This document shows, one piece after another, positions 26,495 to 34,678 of a stretch of DNA of 64,000 nt. A program made the position numbers and the translations under genes. The notes beneath the pieces are model-generated. The model did no database searches, was not told the origin of the DNA, and was given only the letters and a program-made list of their open reading frames with translations. The stretch comes from Streptomyces sp. JHA26 (lineage in GTDB: Bacteria > Actinomycetota > Actinomycetes > Streptomycetales > Streptomycetaceae): positions 62,001-126,000 of the forward strand of contig NZ_BDJC01000014.1 of NCBI RefSeq assembly GCF_002005565.1, in the 5' to 3' direction. Position 1 is the stretch's first letter. Each line of letters opens with the position of its first letter.

Positions 26495-27658
26495 CTACGG
26501 CCGGTGGAAGTCGACCTCCGGATGGGAGGGCGTGGGGCCCTGGAGGAGGGGCTGGGGGATGCCCCGGAGGTGGAGGTCGAAGAAGGCGCGGACGTAGTCG
26601 CGGGTGATGTACCAGCCCCGCTCGCCCGAGAGCGGCACCTCCGGATCAGGCAGCCCCAGCTGCTCCGCCAGCCAGGGGATGTCGGTGAAGGAGAAGTGCC
26701 CGGCCCCGGAAACGGTCAGCCAGCGCTTCCAGCCGTGCAGGCGGTCATAGGTTTCGGCCCAGTCGTTGCCGGTGTTGGCAGGACCGTGCACGTCTTCGGC
26801 GCCGACCATCATGAACGGACGCCGGCCGAGCCCGGACCCCGCGTCGCGTACGAAGAAGCCCCCGTCGAGGTTGACCCCTGCCCGGACGCGCCGGTCGGCG
26901 GCCATCGTCGCCAGGGCGGCCGCCCCGCCGATCGAATGCCCGGCGACGCCGATCCGGTGCGAGTCGATCACGTGGGCGAGCGCCCCCGCTCTCCGGTGGC
27001 CCGTCAACTCGTCGATCACGAGGGACAGGTCCGCGGCCCGGCCCTCCACGACCGCCGACTCCTCGACATCGACGCCGACCCGGTCGCAGGCCACGCAGGG
27101 CGGAACCCGCCCGCCGGGGAACTCCGTGCCGACGGACTCGTAGGCGTGGTCCACGACGGCGACGACGTAACCGCGGGCGGCCAGTTCCCCGGCGAGCGCG
27201 GTGAGCGTGGTGCGCGGCATGGAGAAGCCGGGGGAGAGGAGCACCAGGGGGAAACGGCCCGGTGCGGCGGGTGCGTCGACCTGCGCGTGCGTCCGCGCCC
27301 CCGCGACCGTCGCGGCCGGTACGACCCCGGCGAGTCCCTTGGCCTCCAGGAGCCGTTGCGCCTCGCTCTCGGTCATGTACGCCGCCGGTGCCCCGCCCGA
27401 CGGGCGTGCCGGGTAGGACACGGACACCATCAACTCCCTGCCGCGCGCCGTCGGCACCCAGGGATCGGTGCGGAGCCGGTCGACGAGGTGCAGGGTGCGG
27501 CGGCCCACGGGGTACGGCCCGGTGGGCGGGGGCAACTCCAGCGCCGGGGCGGACGCCGACGAAGCGGCGGGGGCGGCCCCCAGGAGGGGGACGGCCAGAC
27601 CCCCCGCGAGCAGTGCGGTCAGGACGGTTCTGCGCGAGGTGTTCGATCTGCTGTGCAT
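26495..27658 (-). CDS. Tat-exported alpha/beta hydrolase (PAF-acetylhydrolase-like esterase)
   Basis: 387 residues from ATG at 27658. The N-terminus has a twin-arginine signal (SRRTVLTALLAGG) ending near the AAPAASSA region. The mature enzyme shows LLSPGFSMPR, VVDHAYESVGTEF, the nucleophile elbow GHSIGGAA and a late GAGHFSFTD with the catalytic His. The layout matches bacterial platelet-activating-factor acetylhydrolase-like lipases. A cysteine pair (PPCVACD) is present. Secreted; natural ester unknown. Confidence 0.87.
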   Translation of the reverse strand: MHSRSNTSRRTVLTALLAGGLAVPLLGAAPAASSASAPALELPPPTGPYPVGRRTLHLVDRLRTDPWVPTARGRELMVSVSYPARPSGGAPAAYMTESEAQRLLEAKGLAGVVPAATVAGARTHAQVDAPAAPGRFPLVLLSPGFSMPRTTLTALAGELAARGYVVAVVDHAYESVGTEFPGGRVPPCVACDRVGVDVEESAVVEGRAADLSLVIDELTGHRRAGALAHVIDSHRIGVAGHSIGGAAALATMAADRRVRAGVNLDGGFFVRDAGSGLGRRPFMMVGAEDVHGPANTGNDWAETYDRLHGWKRWLTVSGAGHFSFTDIPWLAEQLGLPDPEVPLSGERGWYITRDYVRAFFDLHLRGIPQPLLQGPTPSHPEVDFHRP

Positions 27659-27762
27659 GCGGTCGAAGTTAGACGCCGGGTACCGCCCAACGCGTCGCCG
27701 CCGAGCGGTACTTGGGCGTACGACTGGCGGCTGATCCTCGGGGGCCGGATGGCACCGTGGTA

Positions 27763-28047
27763 TCAGTTCAGGCCCCGGAGCCTGCGTCCCCGGCTCTCGG
27801 CCACGCGCAGCGCGTCCGCGAGGGCTTCGGTGAGGCGCTCGGCGAGGTAGCGGAGTTCGCCGTGCGGGGCGCGGGGGAGAAGGTCGCGGGCGTGGGCGAG
27901 GAGCTCCGCTCCCATGCCGAGCTGGGTGGACTCGGTGGTGTCGGCCAGTCGGGAGACCGGGCCGCCGCCGTCGTCGGTGATCAGGTAACACGGCTTGCCC
28001 TCGGCGCCGGACCAGGGGAGCAGACGGGGCTCACGCGGCGTCGTCAT
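27763..28047 (-). CDS. Conserved small protein of unknown function (second gene of a pair)
   Basis: 94 residues from ATG at 28047. The central part reads GKPCYLITDDGGGPVSRLAD, followed by a helical region and an Arg-rich end. The start overlaps the stop of the upstream 83-residue ORF (ATGA), indicating coupled translation. The pair lies divergent from a GntR-type gene, so control by that regulator is likely. No function recognised. Confidence 0.7.
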   Translation of the reverse strand: MTTPREPRLLPWSGAEGKPCYLITDDGGGPVSRLADTTESTQLGMGAELLAHARDLLPRAPHGELRYLAERLTEALADALRVAESRGRRLRGLN

Positions 28048-28295
28048 GCCGCCGCCTCCGGTGCGTACAGGGTGCCCAAGAGCAGATACGGGCGCACGGC
28101 CACGGTTTGGGTGCCGTCGAGCGTGGTGGGCAGGCCGTAAGGGCTGCGGTGGGAGGGGAGGGGGACTGTGCCGGTGGCGGGCGGAGAGGGCGGTGCGGTG
28201 TGGCTTGCCGGGTGCGGGTTGGTACGACGGTGGGTGCCTCGGGGCTTGAGCAACAGGGTCACCCAGGTGTCGAGGCAGCCGATAAGGTACAGCAC
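28044..28295 (-). CDS. Small protein of unknown function (first gene of a pair)
   Basis: 83 residues from GTG at 28295, with AAGGAG about eight bases upstream. The N-terminus MLYLIGCLDTWVTLLL is hydrophobic, the middle is Pro/His/Thr-rich, and the end PYLLLGTLYAPEAAA is again hydrophobic. It overlaps the next gene by ATGA. The ribosome site and coupling argue that it is real; nothing in it identifies a function. Confidence 0.6.
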   Translation of the reverse strand: MLYLIGCLDTWVTLLLKPRGTHRRTNPHPASHTAPPSPPATGTVPLPSHRSPYGLPTTLDGTQTVAVRPYLLLGTLYAPEAAA

Positions 28296-28383
28296 GTCAG
28301 CAGCTCCTTAGGGGTCTCAGCTGGTGGCCACGCCCCCGGACGGCTCCACCCGTCGCGGGGGTTTCAGCTGGACTGGTCTCGTG

Positions 28384-28420
28384 GTCTACTGCAGTCTACT
28401 GCGGTCGCGCGGTCTACCGC
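28384..28420. promoter_or_regulatory. GTCTACTGC iterons, candidate GntR operator
   Basis: GTCTACTGC at 28384-28392 and again at 28394-28402 (one base apart), and GTCTACCGC at 28412-28420, all in one orientation, 20 bp before the GntR start and between it and the divergent gene pair. The junction ACTGCAGT is palindromic. GTNTAC-type cores are typical of GntR-family sites. Confidence 0.6.
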
Positions 28421-28440
28421 AGAGTTTTAGCGTCCACCGC

Positions 28441-28695
28441 ATGACTCCCGAGCTCGATCGCACCCGACCCGTCTGGCGGCAGGTCGCCGCAGCCATTGAG
28501 GCACGTATCGCGGACGGTACTTACCCCATCGATGCGCGGGTTCCGTCGGTGGTCGAGCTGTCTGCCGAGTTCGCCATTGCGGCATCGACCGCGCAGAAGG
28601 CACTCGCTCACCTGAAGGCGGAGGGGCTGATCCGTGCCGAAGTAGGACTGGGCTCCTTCGTCGCCCGCTTGCCCGATGGCGACGGCGAGGCATAA
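28441..28695 (+). CDS. Minimal GntR-family regulator (YtrA/KorSA-like HTH only)
   Basis: 84 residues from ATG at 28441. The protein is essentially one GntR winged helix: RPVWRQVAAAIEARIADGTY, RVPSVVELSAEFAIAASTAQ, KALAHLKAEGLIRAEVGLGSFV. There is no ligand-binding domain, so it may sense nothing itself or rely on a partner. The upstream region holds three direct repeats and the divergent two-gene unit, which is the probable target along with itself. Confidence 0.88.
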   Translation: MTPELDRTRPVWRQVAAAIEARIADGTYPIDARVPSVVELSAEFAIAASTAQKALAHLKAEGLIRAEVGLGSFVARLPDGDGEA

Positions 28696-28749
28696 CAGGA
28701 AACCCGCGCCCCATGGACCGCTTCACCGGGCGGCCACGAGAATGCCTGG

Positions 28750-29565
28750 ATGACGAGCCTTGAGGTGACGCCGGAGATCGTGAGGTTCTACAGCGAGACC
28801 GTCGACGAGGCGGACCGGTTGGTCAGTACCGCCGACGGGCGTCTGGAGATGGTACGCACGCAGGAGCTGCTGCGCCGTTACCTCCCCTCGCCGCCGGCCC
28901 GGGTGCTCGACGTCGGTGGTGGTCCCGGCACGCATGCACGGTGGCTGGTGGAGGACGGGTACGAGGTGCACGTGGTCGATCCCATCCCCCGACACGTCGC
29001 ACAGGCGACGGCCACCGGCGCGACCGCCGAGCTGGGCGATGCCCGACACCTCACGGCCGACGACAACGCCTACGACGTCGTACTCGTGCTGGGCCCGATG
29101 TACCACCTGCCGCAGCGGGCGGACCGGGACCGTGCGCTCGCCGAGGCACTTCGGGTGCTCCGGCCGGGCGGACTCCTCGCGGTCGCCGGGATCAACCGGT
29201 ACGCCTCGCTCTTCGAGCACGCCGCCTACGCGCACCTGCACACGGAGTCGATGCGGGAGAGCATCGGAACCATCCTCGCGACCCAGATCCACGACGGGAA
29301 GAAGGCGTTCACCACGGCGTACTTCCACAGCGGGGAGCAGTTGCGCGAGGAGGTCGCGGCGGCGGGATTCCTGGACGCGTCCGTCTTCGGGATCGAGGGG
29401 CCCGCCTGGTCCCTGCTCGCGGCGGCGGAGCGGAACACCGGTCAGTCGTTCCGTGAGTCGAGTCTGTTCGAGTCGGTGCTCACCGCTGCCCGTATGGCCG
29501 AGCCGTACCCGGAATTGCTGGCGGCGAGTTCGCATCTGCTCGCGGTCGGGCGCCGGCCGGTCTGA
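28750..29565 (+). CDS. Class I SAM-dependent methyltransferase
   Basis: 271 residues from ATG at 28750. Motif I is RVLDVGGGPGTHARWL near residue 51, motif II acid VVDP, post-motif DVVLVLGPMYHL and EALRVLRPGGLLAVAGI, i.e. the UbiE/methyltransf_11 fold. The substrate is not predictable. It lies 54 nt after the GntR gene in the same direction. Confidence 0.9.
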   Translation: MTSLEVTPEIVRFYSETVDEADRLVSTADGRLEMVRTQELLRRYLPSPPARVLDVGGGPGTHARWLVEDGYEVHVVDPIPRHVAQATATGATAELGDARHLTADDNAYDVVLVLGPMYHLPQRADRDRALAEALRVLRPGGLLAVAGINRYASLFEHAAYAHLHTESMRESIGTILATQIHDGKKAFTTAYFHSGEQLREEVAAAGFLDASVFGIEGPAWSLLAAAERNTGQSFRESSLFESVLTAARMAEPYPELLAASSHLLAVGRRPV

Positions 29566-29606
29566 GGAGTCGGAACCGCGTCCGCGGTCGTCGCGTGATC
29601 GTCCGT

Positions 29607-31148
29607 ATGGACGGTTCGGGTGATCGGGTGGAGGCGTCGCGGCGGCGGTTGGGCAGGCGGTCCTGGGTGGTCGGGGGCGGTGCGGTCGTTGTCGCGTTGG
29701 CGGTCGCCGCGGGGGTGGTGATCGCCGATGAGGAGCCGGCCCGCATCGCCGCGCCGTACGGATGCGGCACCGGCGGTGCCCACGCCCCCGCGAAGGTCCC
29801 GCAGGGCGCCGTCGACTTCGACGGGGACGGGCGTCCCGACCTGGCGCTCGGGGCGATGGGGAGCGTGGAGGGCGGGGCCGGGGGCGGGAGCATCGAGGTC
29901 GCGTACGGAGCCGGGGGCGGGACGGGGATCGGCCGGTGCCAGTACCTCACGCAGGACGACGCCGGGATACCGGGGAAGAACCGCGACGAGGCATTCTTCG
30001 GCACGGACGTCGTGGCCCGCGACTTCGACGGGGACGGGTACACCGACCTCGCCGCCTCCGTCTTCGACTGGAAGCCGAGCGTGATCATCATGTGGGGGTC
30101 CGGGGACGGACTCTCGCGTGCCGCCCGGGTGCCCGGCACGGACGTCAGCCATGTCGCCTGGGACAACGACCCGGTCCTTGACGAGCAGCTGGTCGCCGGG
30201 GACTTCGACGGGGACGGGCACCCCGACCTGGTCTTCGGGCTCGGCTCCGACAAGGGGCTGCTCAAGGGGCCCTTCGAGCGGGACGGCACCCCCGCCGGGA
30301 CGGCCCGCGTCCCCGCCCCGCGCCGGCCCGCCCCCGACGTCGGCGACGCGAACTACGGGGACCTCGTCGCCGGGGACCTCGACGGCGACGGCATCGACGA
30401 CCTGGTGAGCTTCCACGCCGCCGACCCGGAGCCCGAGGCGCCCTGGGCCGAGCTGAACCGGCCGGTGAGTTATCTGCGCGGCGGCCGGAGCGGGTTCACG
30501 CAGCCCGAGGGCATCCACCTCCCCGACGCCGGCGAGGGGGCGATCGGCGACGTGGACGGCGACGGCTACGACGACCTGGTCCTCAGCCCCCGCGGCGGCG
30601 ACGCGAGCCGCAGTTCGGTCACCGTGGTGTACGGGGCGGAGGACGGGCCGGGCAGGCGTAGGACGACGACCGTCGACCGGGACACCCCGGGCGTGCCCGG
30701 CGCCGAACCCCAGGACGAGGACGCCGTCTTCACCAGCCTGGCCACCGGGGACGTCAACGGCGACGGGTACGCGGACGTGGTGGCCGGGTCTCCCCGGTGG
30801 GACGTGTACGGGGAGCCGGGGCCGGAGGAGGTGCTGTTCCTGGCGGGCGGTCCGGACGGGCTCAGTGGCGAGGGCGCCCGGCTGTTCGACGGGGACGACC
30901 TCGGCGCCGCCCCGGGCGGGGACGCCGACTTCGGCGCCGCTGTGGGCCTCACCGACCTGGACGGCGACGGGTACGCCGACCTCGTGGTGACCGCGCCGGG
31001 CAGCGACACGGTCGACGGGGTGGCCTACCTGCTGCCCGGCACGGCGAACGGGCCCGCCACCCAGGGCGTCACCCGGTTGTCCGGGGACGCCTTCGACGAC
31101 ACCGAGGGACTGGGGCTGCTGATGGGCGGCGGGGAGGTCGCCCTTTAG
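29607..31148 (+). CDS. Membrane-anchored FG-GAP/VCBS seven-repeat beta-propeller protein
   Basis: 513 residues from ATG at 29607. One N-terminal transmembrane helix lies at about residues 18-40. Seven calcium-binding loops of the DxDGDGxxD type follow (DFDGDGRPD, DFDGDGYTD, DFDGDGHPD, DLDGDGIDD, DVDGDGYDD, DVNGDGYAD, DLDGDGYAD), which would close a seven-bladed integrin-alpha-like propeller outside the cell. No enzymatic domain or sortase motif. Probably a surface adhesion or binding protein. Confidence 0.87.
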   Translation: MDGSGDRVEASRRRLGRRSWVVGGGAVVVALAVAAGVVIADEEPARIAAPYGCGTGGAHAPAKVPQGAVDFDGDGRPDLALGAMGSVEGGAGGGSIEVAYGAGGGTGIGRCQYLTQDDAGIPGKNRDEAFFGTDVVARDFDGDGYTDLAASVFDWKPSVIIMWGSGDGLSRAARVPGTDVSHVAWDNDPVLDEQLVAGDFDGDGHPDLVFGLGSDKGLLKGPFERDGTPAGTARVPAPRRPAPDVGDANYGDLVAGDLDGDGIDDLVSFHAADPEPEAPWAELNRPVSYLRGGRSGFTQPEGIHLPDAGEGAIGDVDGDGYDDLVLSPRGGDASRSSVTVVYGAEDGPGRRRTTTVDRDTPGVPGAEPQDEDAVFTSLATGDVNGDGYADVVAGSPRWDVYGEPGPEEVLFLAGGPDGLSGEGARLFDGDDLGAAPGGDADFGAAVGLTDLDGDGYADLVVTAPGSDTVDGVAYLLPGTANGPATQGVTRLSGDAFDDTEGLGLLMGGGEVAL

Positions 31149-31204
31149 GCCGTCAGGCCGTGTCTCCGAGTGGGGTTGCCTGGTGGCACCCGCTTGCCAT
31201 CCCG

Positions 31205-31603
31205 CTATGAGGCCGTCGGTGGACCGGTGCGGGCAGCGTAGGCGGCGCGGGCATCGTCGATCCGGGCGAGGTGCGCGACGCTCCATTCGAGCAGAGGCGC
31301 GGTGGCCTCGCGCAGGGTGATGCCCATGTCGGTCAGCTCATAGCTGACATGCGGCGGCATCACGTCGTGGACGGTGCGGGTCAGGATTCCGTCGCGCTCC
31401 AGGCCGCGTAGCGTCACGGTGAGCATGCGCTGACTGATTCCGTCGATGGCCCTCTTGAGCTCGGTGAAACGGCGCGGTCCGTCTTTGAGGTTGCGCACGA
31501 CCAGCAGCGACCACTTGTCACCGACGATGTCGAGCACCACCCGGGTCCGGCACGCGTCGCTGGGCCGCGCCACCGACTGCGGATCACCCTGTGCCGCGTC
31601 CAT
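31205..31603 (-). CDS. HxlR family transcriptional regulator
   Basis: 132 residues from ATG at 31603. Typical HxlR winged helix: VLDIVGDKWSLLVVRNLKDG, RRFTELKRAIDGISQRMLT, LRGLERDGILTRTVH, PHVSYELTDMG. It has one N-terminal Cys near residue 18 (DACRT), the redox-sensing position in YodB/HypR-type members. It is divergent from an alpha/beta hydrolase gene, with two inverted repeats between them. Confidence 0.93.
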   Translation of the reverse strand: MDAAQGDPQSVARPSDACRTRVVLDIVGDKWSLLVVRNLKDGPRRFTELKRAIDGISQRMLTVTLRGLERDGILTRTVHDVMPPHVSYELTDMGITLREATAPLLEWSVAHLARIDDARAAYAARTGPPTAS

Positions 31604-31622
31604 GGTTACCTCCGGAGAACCG

Positions 31623-31710
31623 AGGCACCGAAAAGTGCCTTATTGCCTGTGGTGCGTCGTGTGCACCAGCATGCTCTTGGTACTCAAACAGTACCGAGGC
31701 ACGAAAAGTA
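31623..31710. promoter_or_regulatory. Two candidate HxlR operators
   Basis: Site 1: AGGCAC-CGAAAA-GTGCCT (31623-31640). Site 2: GGTACT-CAAAC-AGTACC (31679-31695), immediately followed by GAGGCACGAAAAGT, which repeats most of site 1. TACT-N5-AGTA resembles the spaced half-sites known for YodB-type HxlR regulators. Confidence 0.55.
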
Positions 31711-31750
31711 ACCGCCAGAGCCGCGAACCAGCGGCATGCGCGTGACCGTG

Positions 31751-31774
31751 CTCATCTGCTCATCTGCTCATCTG
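31751..31774. repeat. CTCATCTG x3 tandem repeat in the hydrolase leader
   Basis: Three perfect 8-bp units, then CTCCTG, located 20-43 nt before the alpha/beta hydrolase start and upstream of its GGAAG ribosome site. Confidence 0.7.
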
Positions 31775-31793
31775 CTCCTGCGAAGGAAGATCG

Positions 31794-32519
31794 ATGTCCA
31801 CATTCCTGCTGATCCACGGCGCTTGGCACAACGGACGGTGCTGGGAGCGGGTGGTACCGCTGCTGGAGGCCGCCGGGCACCGGGTGTTCGCGCCGTCCCT
31901 GACCGGCTACGGAGACAAGGCACACCTGCTCGGTCCGGAGGTGGGTCTCGACACGCACGTCGGCGACGTGGTCGGGCTGATCACCGAGGAGAACCTCGAC
32001 GACGTCGTACTAGTCGGCCACAGCTACGCAGGACTGGTGATCTCCTCCGCGGCCCACCGGATCCCGGAACGCATCGCGCACCTGGTCTACCTCGACGCGA
32101 TGGTCCCGGAGGACGGCGAGTCCGCAGTCGACATCCACCCCGTGACACGGCAGCTGATCGAGCTCGCCGAGAAGTCCGGGAGCGGCTGGCGTGTGCCGCC
32201 GATGCCCGAGCAGCCCGCGCCGTTCGGCCTGTTCGGCGTCACCGACCCGGCTGACGTCGCGTGGCTGCACGGGATGCTCTCGGACCAGCCGGTGCGCTGT
32301 CTTCAGCAGCCGGTGCGACTGGGCAACCCGGCCGCTGACGCGATCCCCCGCACGCACATCCACAATGTCGGCGCCATGCCGGAGGGCGTCACCCGTCGCC
32401 CCGTCCCGCCGGTCCAGCCCAACGGCACTGCCGCCCAGGTCTGGGAGTTGCCCACCGGCCACGACTGCATGATCACCATGCCGACCGAACTCAGTGAACT
32501 GCTTCTCAAGCTCTCCTAG
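31794..32519 (+). CDS. Alpha/beta hydrolase (EstC/salicylate-esterase-like)
   Basis: 241 residues from ATG at 31794 with GAAGGAAG upstream. It starts FLLIHGAWHNGRCWERVVPL, with oxyanion HGAWH, the nucleophile elbow GHSYAG, an acidic DAMVPEDG segment and a late PTGHDCMI with the catalytic His. This matches the small plant-esterase-like hydrolases common in soil actinobacteria. Divergent from the HxlR gene, whose regulon it probably forms. Confidence 0.9.
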   Translation: MSTFLLIHGAWHNGRCWERVVPLLEAAGHRVFAPSLTGYGDKAHLLGPEVGLDTHVGDVVGLITEENLDDVVLVGHSYAGLVISSAAHRIPERIAHLVYLDAMVPEDGESAVDIHPVTRQLIELAEKSGSGWRVPPMPEQPAPFGLFGVTDPADVAWLHGMLSDQPVRCLQQPVRLGNPAADAIPRTHIHNVGAMPEGVTRRPVPPVQPNGTAAQVWELPTGHDCMITMPTELSELLLKLS

Positions 32520-32634
32520 CGCGCCGCTCGTCGGAGGCCGGCGGGGGTCCGCCCCGGCCGCCGCGCCGGAGCCGGTCGAGGACTCGGGCACGTCCCGCCG
32601 AGCCGGGCGCGTCCGGAAGGATCGGTTGAAGGCG

Positions 32635-32675
32635 CGGCCCGGGCGATCACGGTGATCGATTCGTGCCCCGGGCCG
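32635..32675. promoter_or_regulatory. Nested inverted repeats upstream of the DinB gene
   Basis: Outer arms CGGCCCGGG (32635-32643) and CCCGGGCCG (32667-32675) enclose CGATCAC-G-GTGATCG (32644-32658). The outer stem may terminate the hydrolase transcript; the inner near-palindrome looks more like an operator. Confidence 0.45.
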
Positions 32676-32757
32676 TCTAGGACAGGATGTGACCTATATG
32701 GCTCCTAGCGTGGTTCTCGATCGACGGAACGGCCCCACCGGAAGACGGAGACAGACC

Positions 32758-33318
32758 ATGGCTATCGACCAGACCACCACCCCCGACCCGACCCAGGCCC
32801 CGGCGGCCGCGACCGGCGAGCGCGCCGACCTGCTGGAGATGCTGGCCGAGCACCGGAACTTCCTGCGCTTCACCACCCGTGACCTCACCGACGAGCAGGC
32901 CGGGTTGCGGACCACTGCGAGCGAGCTCTGTCTGGGCGGCCTGATCAAGCACGTCGCCGCGGTCGAGCGGAACTGGCGGAACTTCATCCTGGACGGCCCG
33001 TCCGTGATGGGGGACTTCACGGCCATGACCGAGGCCGACCGGGCGCGATGGACCGACGGGTTCAGGATGCTGCCCGGTGAGACGCTGGCCGGCGTGCTGG
33101 CCAACTACGCCGAGGTGGCCCGCCGGACCGACGAACTGGTCGCCACCCTGCCCGACCTGGGGGCCACCCAGCCGCTGCCCAAGGCACCGTGGTTCCAGGA
33201 CGACACCGAGTGGTCGGCCCGCCGGGTGCTGATGCACATCATCGCCGAGACCGCCCAGCACGCGGGGCACGCCGACATCATCCGGGAGTCCCTGGACGGG
33301 GCCAAGACCATGGGGTGA
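32758..33318 (+). CDS. DinB superfamily (DUF664-like) protein
   Basis: 186 residues from ATG at 32758. Four-helix DinB layout: LLEMLAEHRNFLRFTTRDLT, GLIKHVAAVERNWRNF with the metal-ligand His, and MHIIAETAQHAGHADIIRE with the HxxxH-like pair. Members are putative metal-dependent thiol S-transferases of the DinB/MSMEG family; substrate unknown. Ends 3 nt from the convergent DHFR-like gene. Confidence 0.87.
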   Translation: MAIDQTTTPDPTQAPAAATGERADLLEMLAEHRNFLRFTTRDLTDEQAGLRTTASELCLGGLIKHVAAVERNWRNFILDGPSVMGDFTAMTEADRARWTDGFRMLPGETLAGVLANYAEVARRTDELVATLPDLGATQPLPKAPWFQDDTEWSARRVLMHIIAETAQHAGHADIIRESLDGAKTMG

Positions 33319-33321
33319 CGG

Positions 33322-33936
33322 TCACTTCGCGAAGCGGTACTTCAGGTGGGTGGCCAGCGGGGTCTCGACGACCCGGACCTGTTCCAGGTCGCGCCGCCGT
33401 GCCCCCAGCCCCTCGAAGAGGCGCAGCCCGCCGCCGAGGAGTACGGGCACCACGTGCAGCTGGAGCTCGTCGACCAGGTCCGCCGCGAGGTACTGCCGCA
33501 CCGTGTATGCGCCGCCCCCGATGTCCACGTTCCGGTCTCCGGCGGTGGCCTTCGCCCGCTCCAGGGCGCTGTGGATGCCGTCGGTGACGAAGGTGAAGCT
33601 GGTGCCGCCCTCCTTCACCAGGGTGGGACGGGGACGGTTGGTCAGGACGAAGACCGGGGTGCGGAAGGGCGGGGTGTCGCCCCAGAACTCCTCGCCCGTG
33701 TCGTACATCATCCGGCCCATGATCACCGCCCCGGTGGCGTCGAACCACTCGCGCATCAGCTCCGAGTCGCGGTTCTCGTCCCCGCCGGTCATGCCCTGGC
33801 GCTCCCGCCAGCTCGCCAGGGTGTGGATCCACTCGAAGATCGGCTCGCCGCCGTCGCCGCCCGGGTTGTCGAGGGTGACGTTCGGGCCGGCGACGTAGCC
33901 GTCCAGGGTGATGGCCAGGTCCGCGGTCACGGTCAT
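33322..33936 (-). CDS. Dihydrofolate reductase family protein (RibD C-terminal-like)
   Basis: 204 residues from ATG at 33936, with GGAGGCA upstream. It starts TADLAITLDGYVAGPN and shows GAVIMGRMMYDTG, PVFVLTNRPRP and NVDIGGGAYTVRQYLAADLV, the YyaP/RibD-C type fold. These proteins bind NADPH; true DHFR activity is unlikely and the substrate is unknown. Stands alone. Confidence 0.9.
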   Translation of the reverse strand: MTVTADLAITLDGYVAGPNVTLDNPGGDGGEPIFEWIHTLASWRERQGMTGGDENRDSELMREWFDATGAVIMGRMMYDTGEEFWGDTPPFRTPVFVLTNRPRPTLVKEGGTSFTFVTDGIHSALERAKATAGDRNVDIGGGAYTVRQYLAADLVDELQLHVVPVLLGGGLRLFEGLGARRRDLEQVRVVETPLATHLKYRFAK

Positions 33937-34029
33937 GAGGGGTGCCTCCTCGGGTGATGGGTACTGCCGTACTGCCTTCACCCTGGCGTCGATCGGGCAC
34001 CGCCGTTTTCGACACCCCGGCGAGCGGAT

Positions 34030-34482
34030 TCAGGGCACCGTCTCTCCCCGTACCAGCGGGCGGCACACCGGCTGGACGTCCTCGGGGAGGTCGTCCGGGC
34101 GGCACCAGCGGGCCTCCAGGATCTCGAACGGGTCCAGGCGCAGCTCGCCGCCCAGCAGGCGGGCCTCGAACGCCACCTCCAGGCGGGTGCGCAGTCCGCT
34201 GTTCAGCATGACCAGCCGGCCCACCTCCACGTCGAGGCCGGTCTCCTCCTTGACCTCCCGGACCACGGTCCGCCGGAAGTCCTCGCCCTTGTGCGCGAAG
34301 CCGCTCGGCAGACCCCACTGGCGGCCCGGCGCCCACAGCCGGTGCTTCAGCATCAGGACCCGCCCCTCGTCGTCCCGCACGACGCCGGTCACGCCGACCA
34401 CGAACTTGGCGTTCACCAGCCACATCACGCGGCTCTGCACGGGGCGCAGCAGGCGCCAGAGGCGGGTCAGGAGTCGTCTCAC
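34030..34482 (-). CDS. NUDIX hydrolase
   Basis: 150 residues from GTG at 34482. A complete Nudix box is present: G(FAHKG)E...REVKEETGL at about residues 60-83. The N-terminus has a basic amphipathic stretch (RRLLTRLWRLLRP). No substrate-specific motif is recognised; candidates are nucleoside diphosphate derivatives. Divergent from the EamA gene. Confidence 0.9.
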   Translation of the reverse strand: MRRLLTRLWRLLRPVQSRVMWLVNAKFVVGVTGVVRDDEGRVLMLKHRLWAPGRQWGLPSGFAHKGEDFRRTVVREVKEETGLDVEVGRLVMLNSGLRTRLEVAFEARLLGGELRLDPFEILEARWCRPDDLPEDVQPVCRPLVRGETVP

Positions 34483-34550
34483 CCGGTGGACGGTACCGCC
34501 TGGCCGCGCGGCCAGGGCAGGGTGTTCCCGGCTCGCCTGGCGGACGTGCG

Positions 34551-34621
34551 TTGACAGCCGTACGCCCCGGACCCGACAGTTGCGTAAAAGCACTATGTGC
34601 CTGACAGAGTCCATTACTCTG
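34551..34621 (+). promoter_or_regulatory. Possible promoter and inverted repeat before the EamA gene
   Basis: TTGACA (34551-34556) is a perfect -35 hexamer; GACAGT after 18 nt is a weak -10. CAGAGT-CCATT-ACTCTG (34605-34621) is an inverted repeat in the leader. An in-frame ATG at 34595 would place the repeat inside an extended CDS. Confidence 0.4.
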
Positions 34622-34678
34622 AACCGGGCAGTGCAGCATGCTGAACGACGTCCACCCGCACACCGTCCCGGAGCCCCC

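Noticed and set aside
29607..31148. FG-GAP protein as a lytic enzyme or toxin
   Set aside because: Only calcium-loop propeller repeats and a membrane anchor are visible; there is no catalytic domain.
34595..34678. N-terminal extension of the EamA transporter from ATG 34595
   Set aside because: The added 28 residues are not membrane-like and overlap an inverted repeat; GTG 34679 fits the family start better, although a leaderless ATG cannot be excluded.
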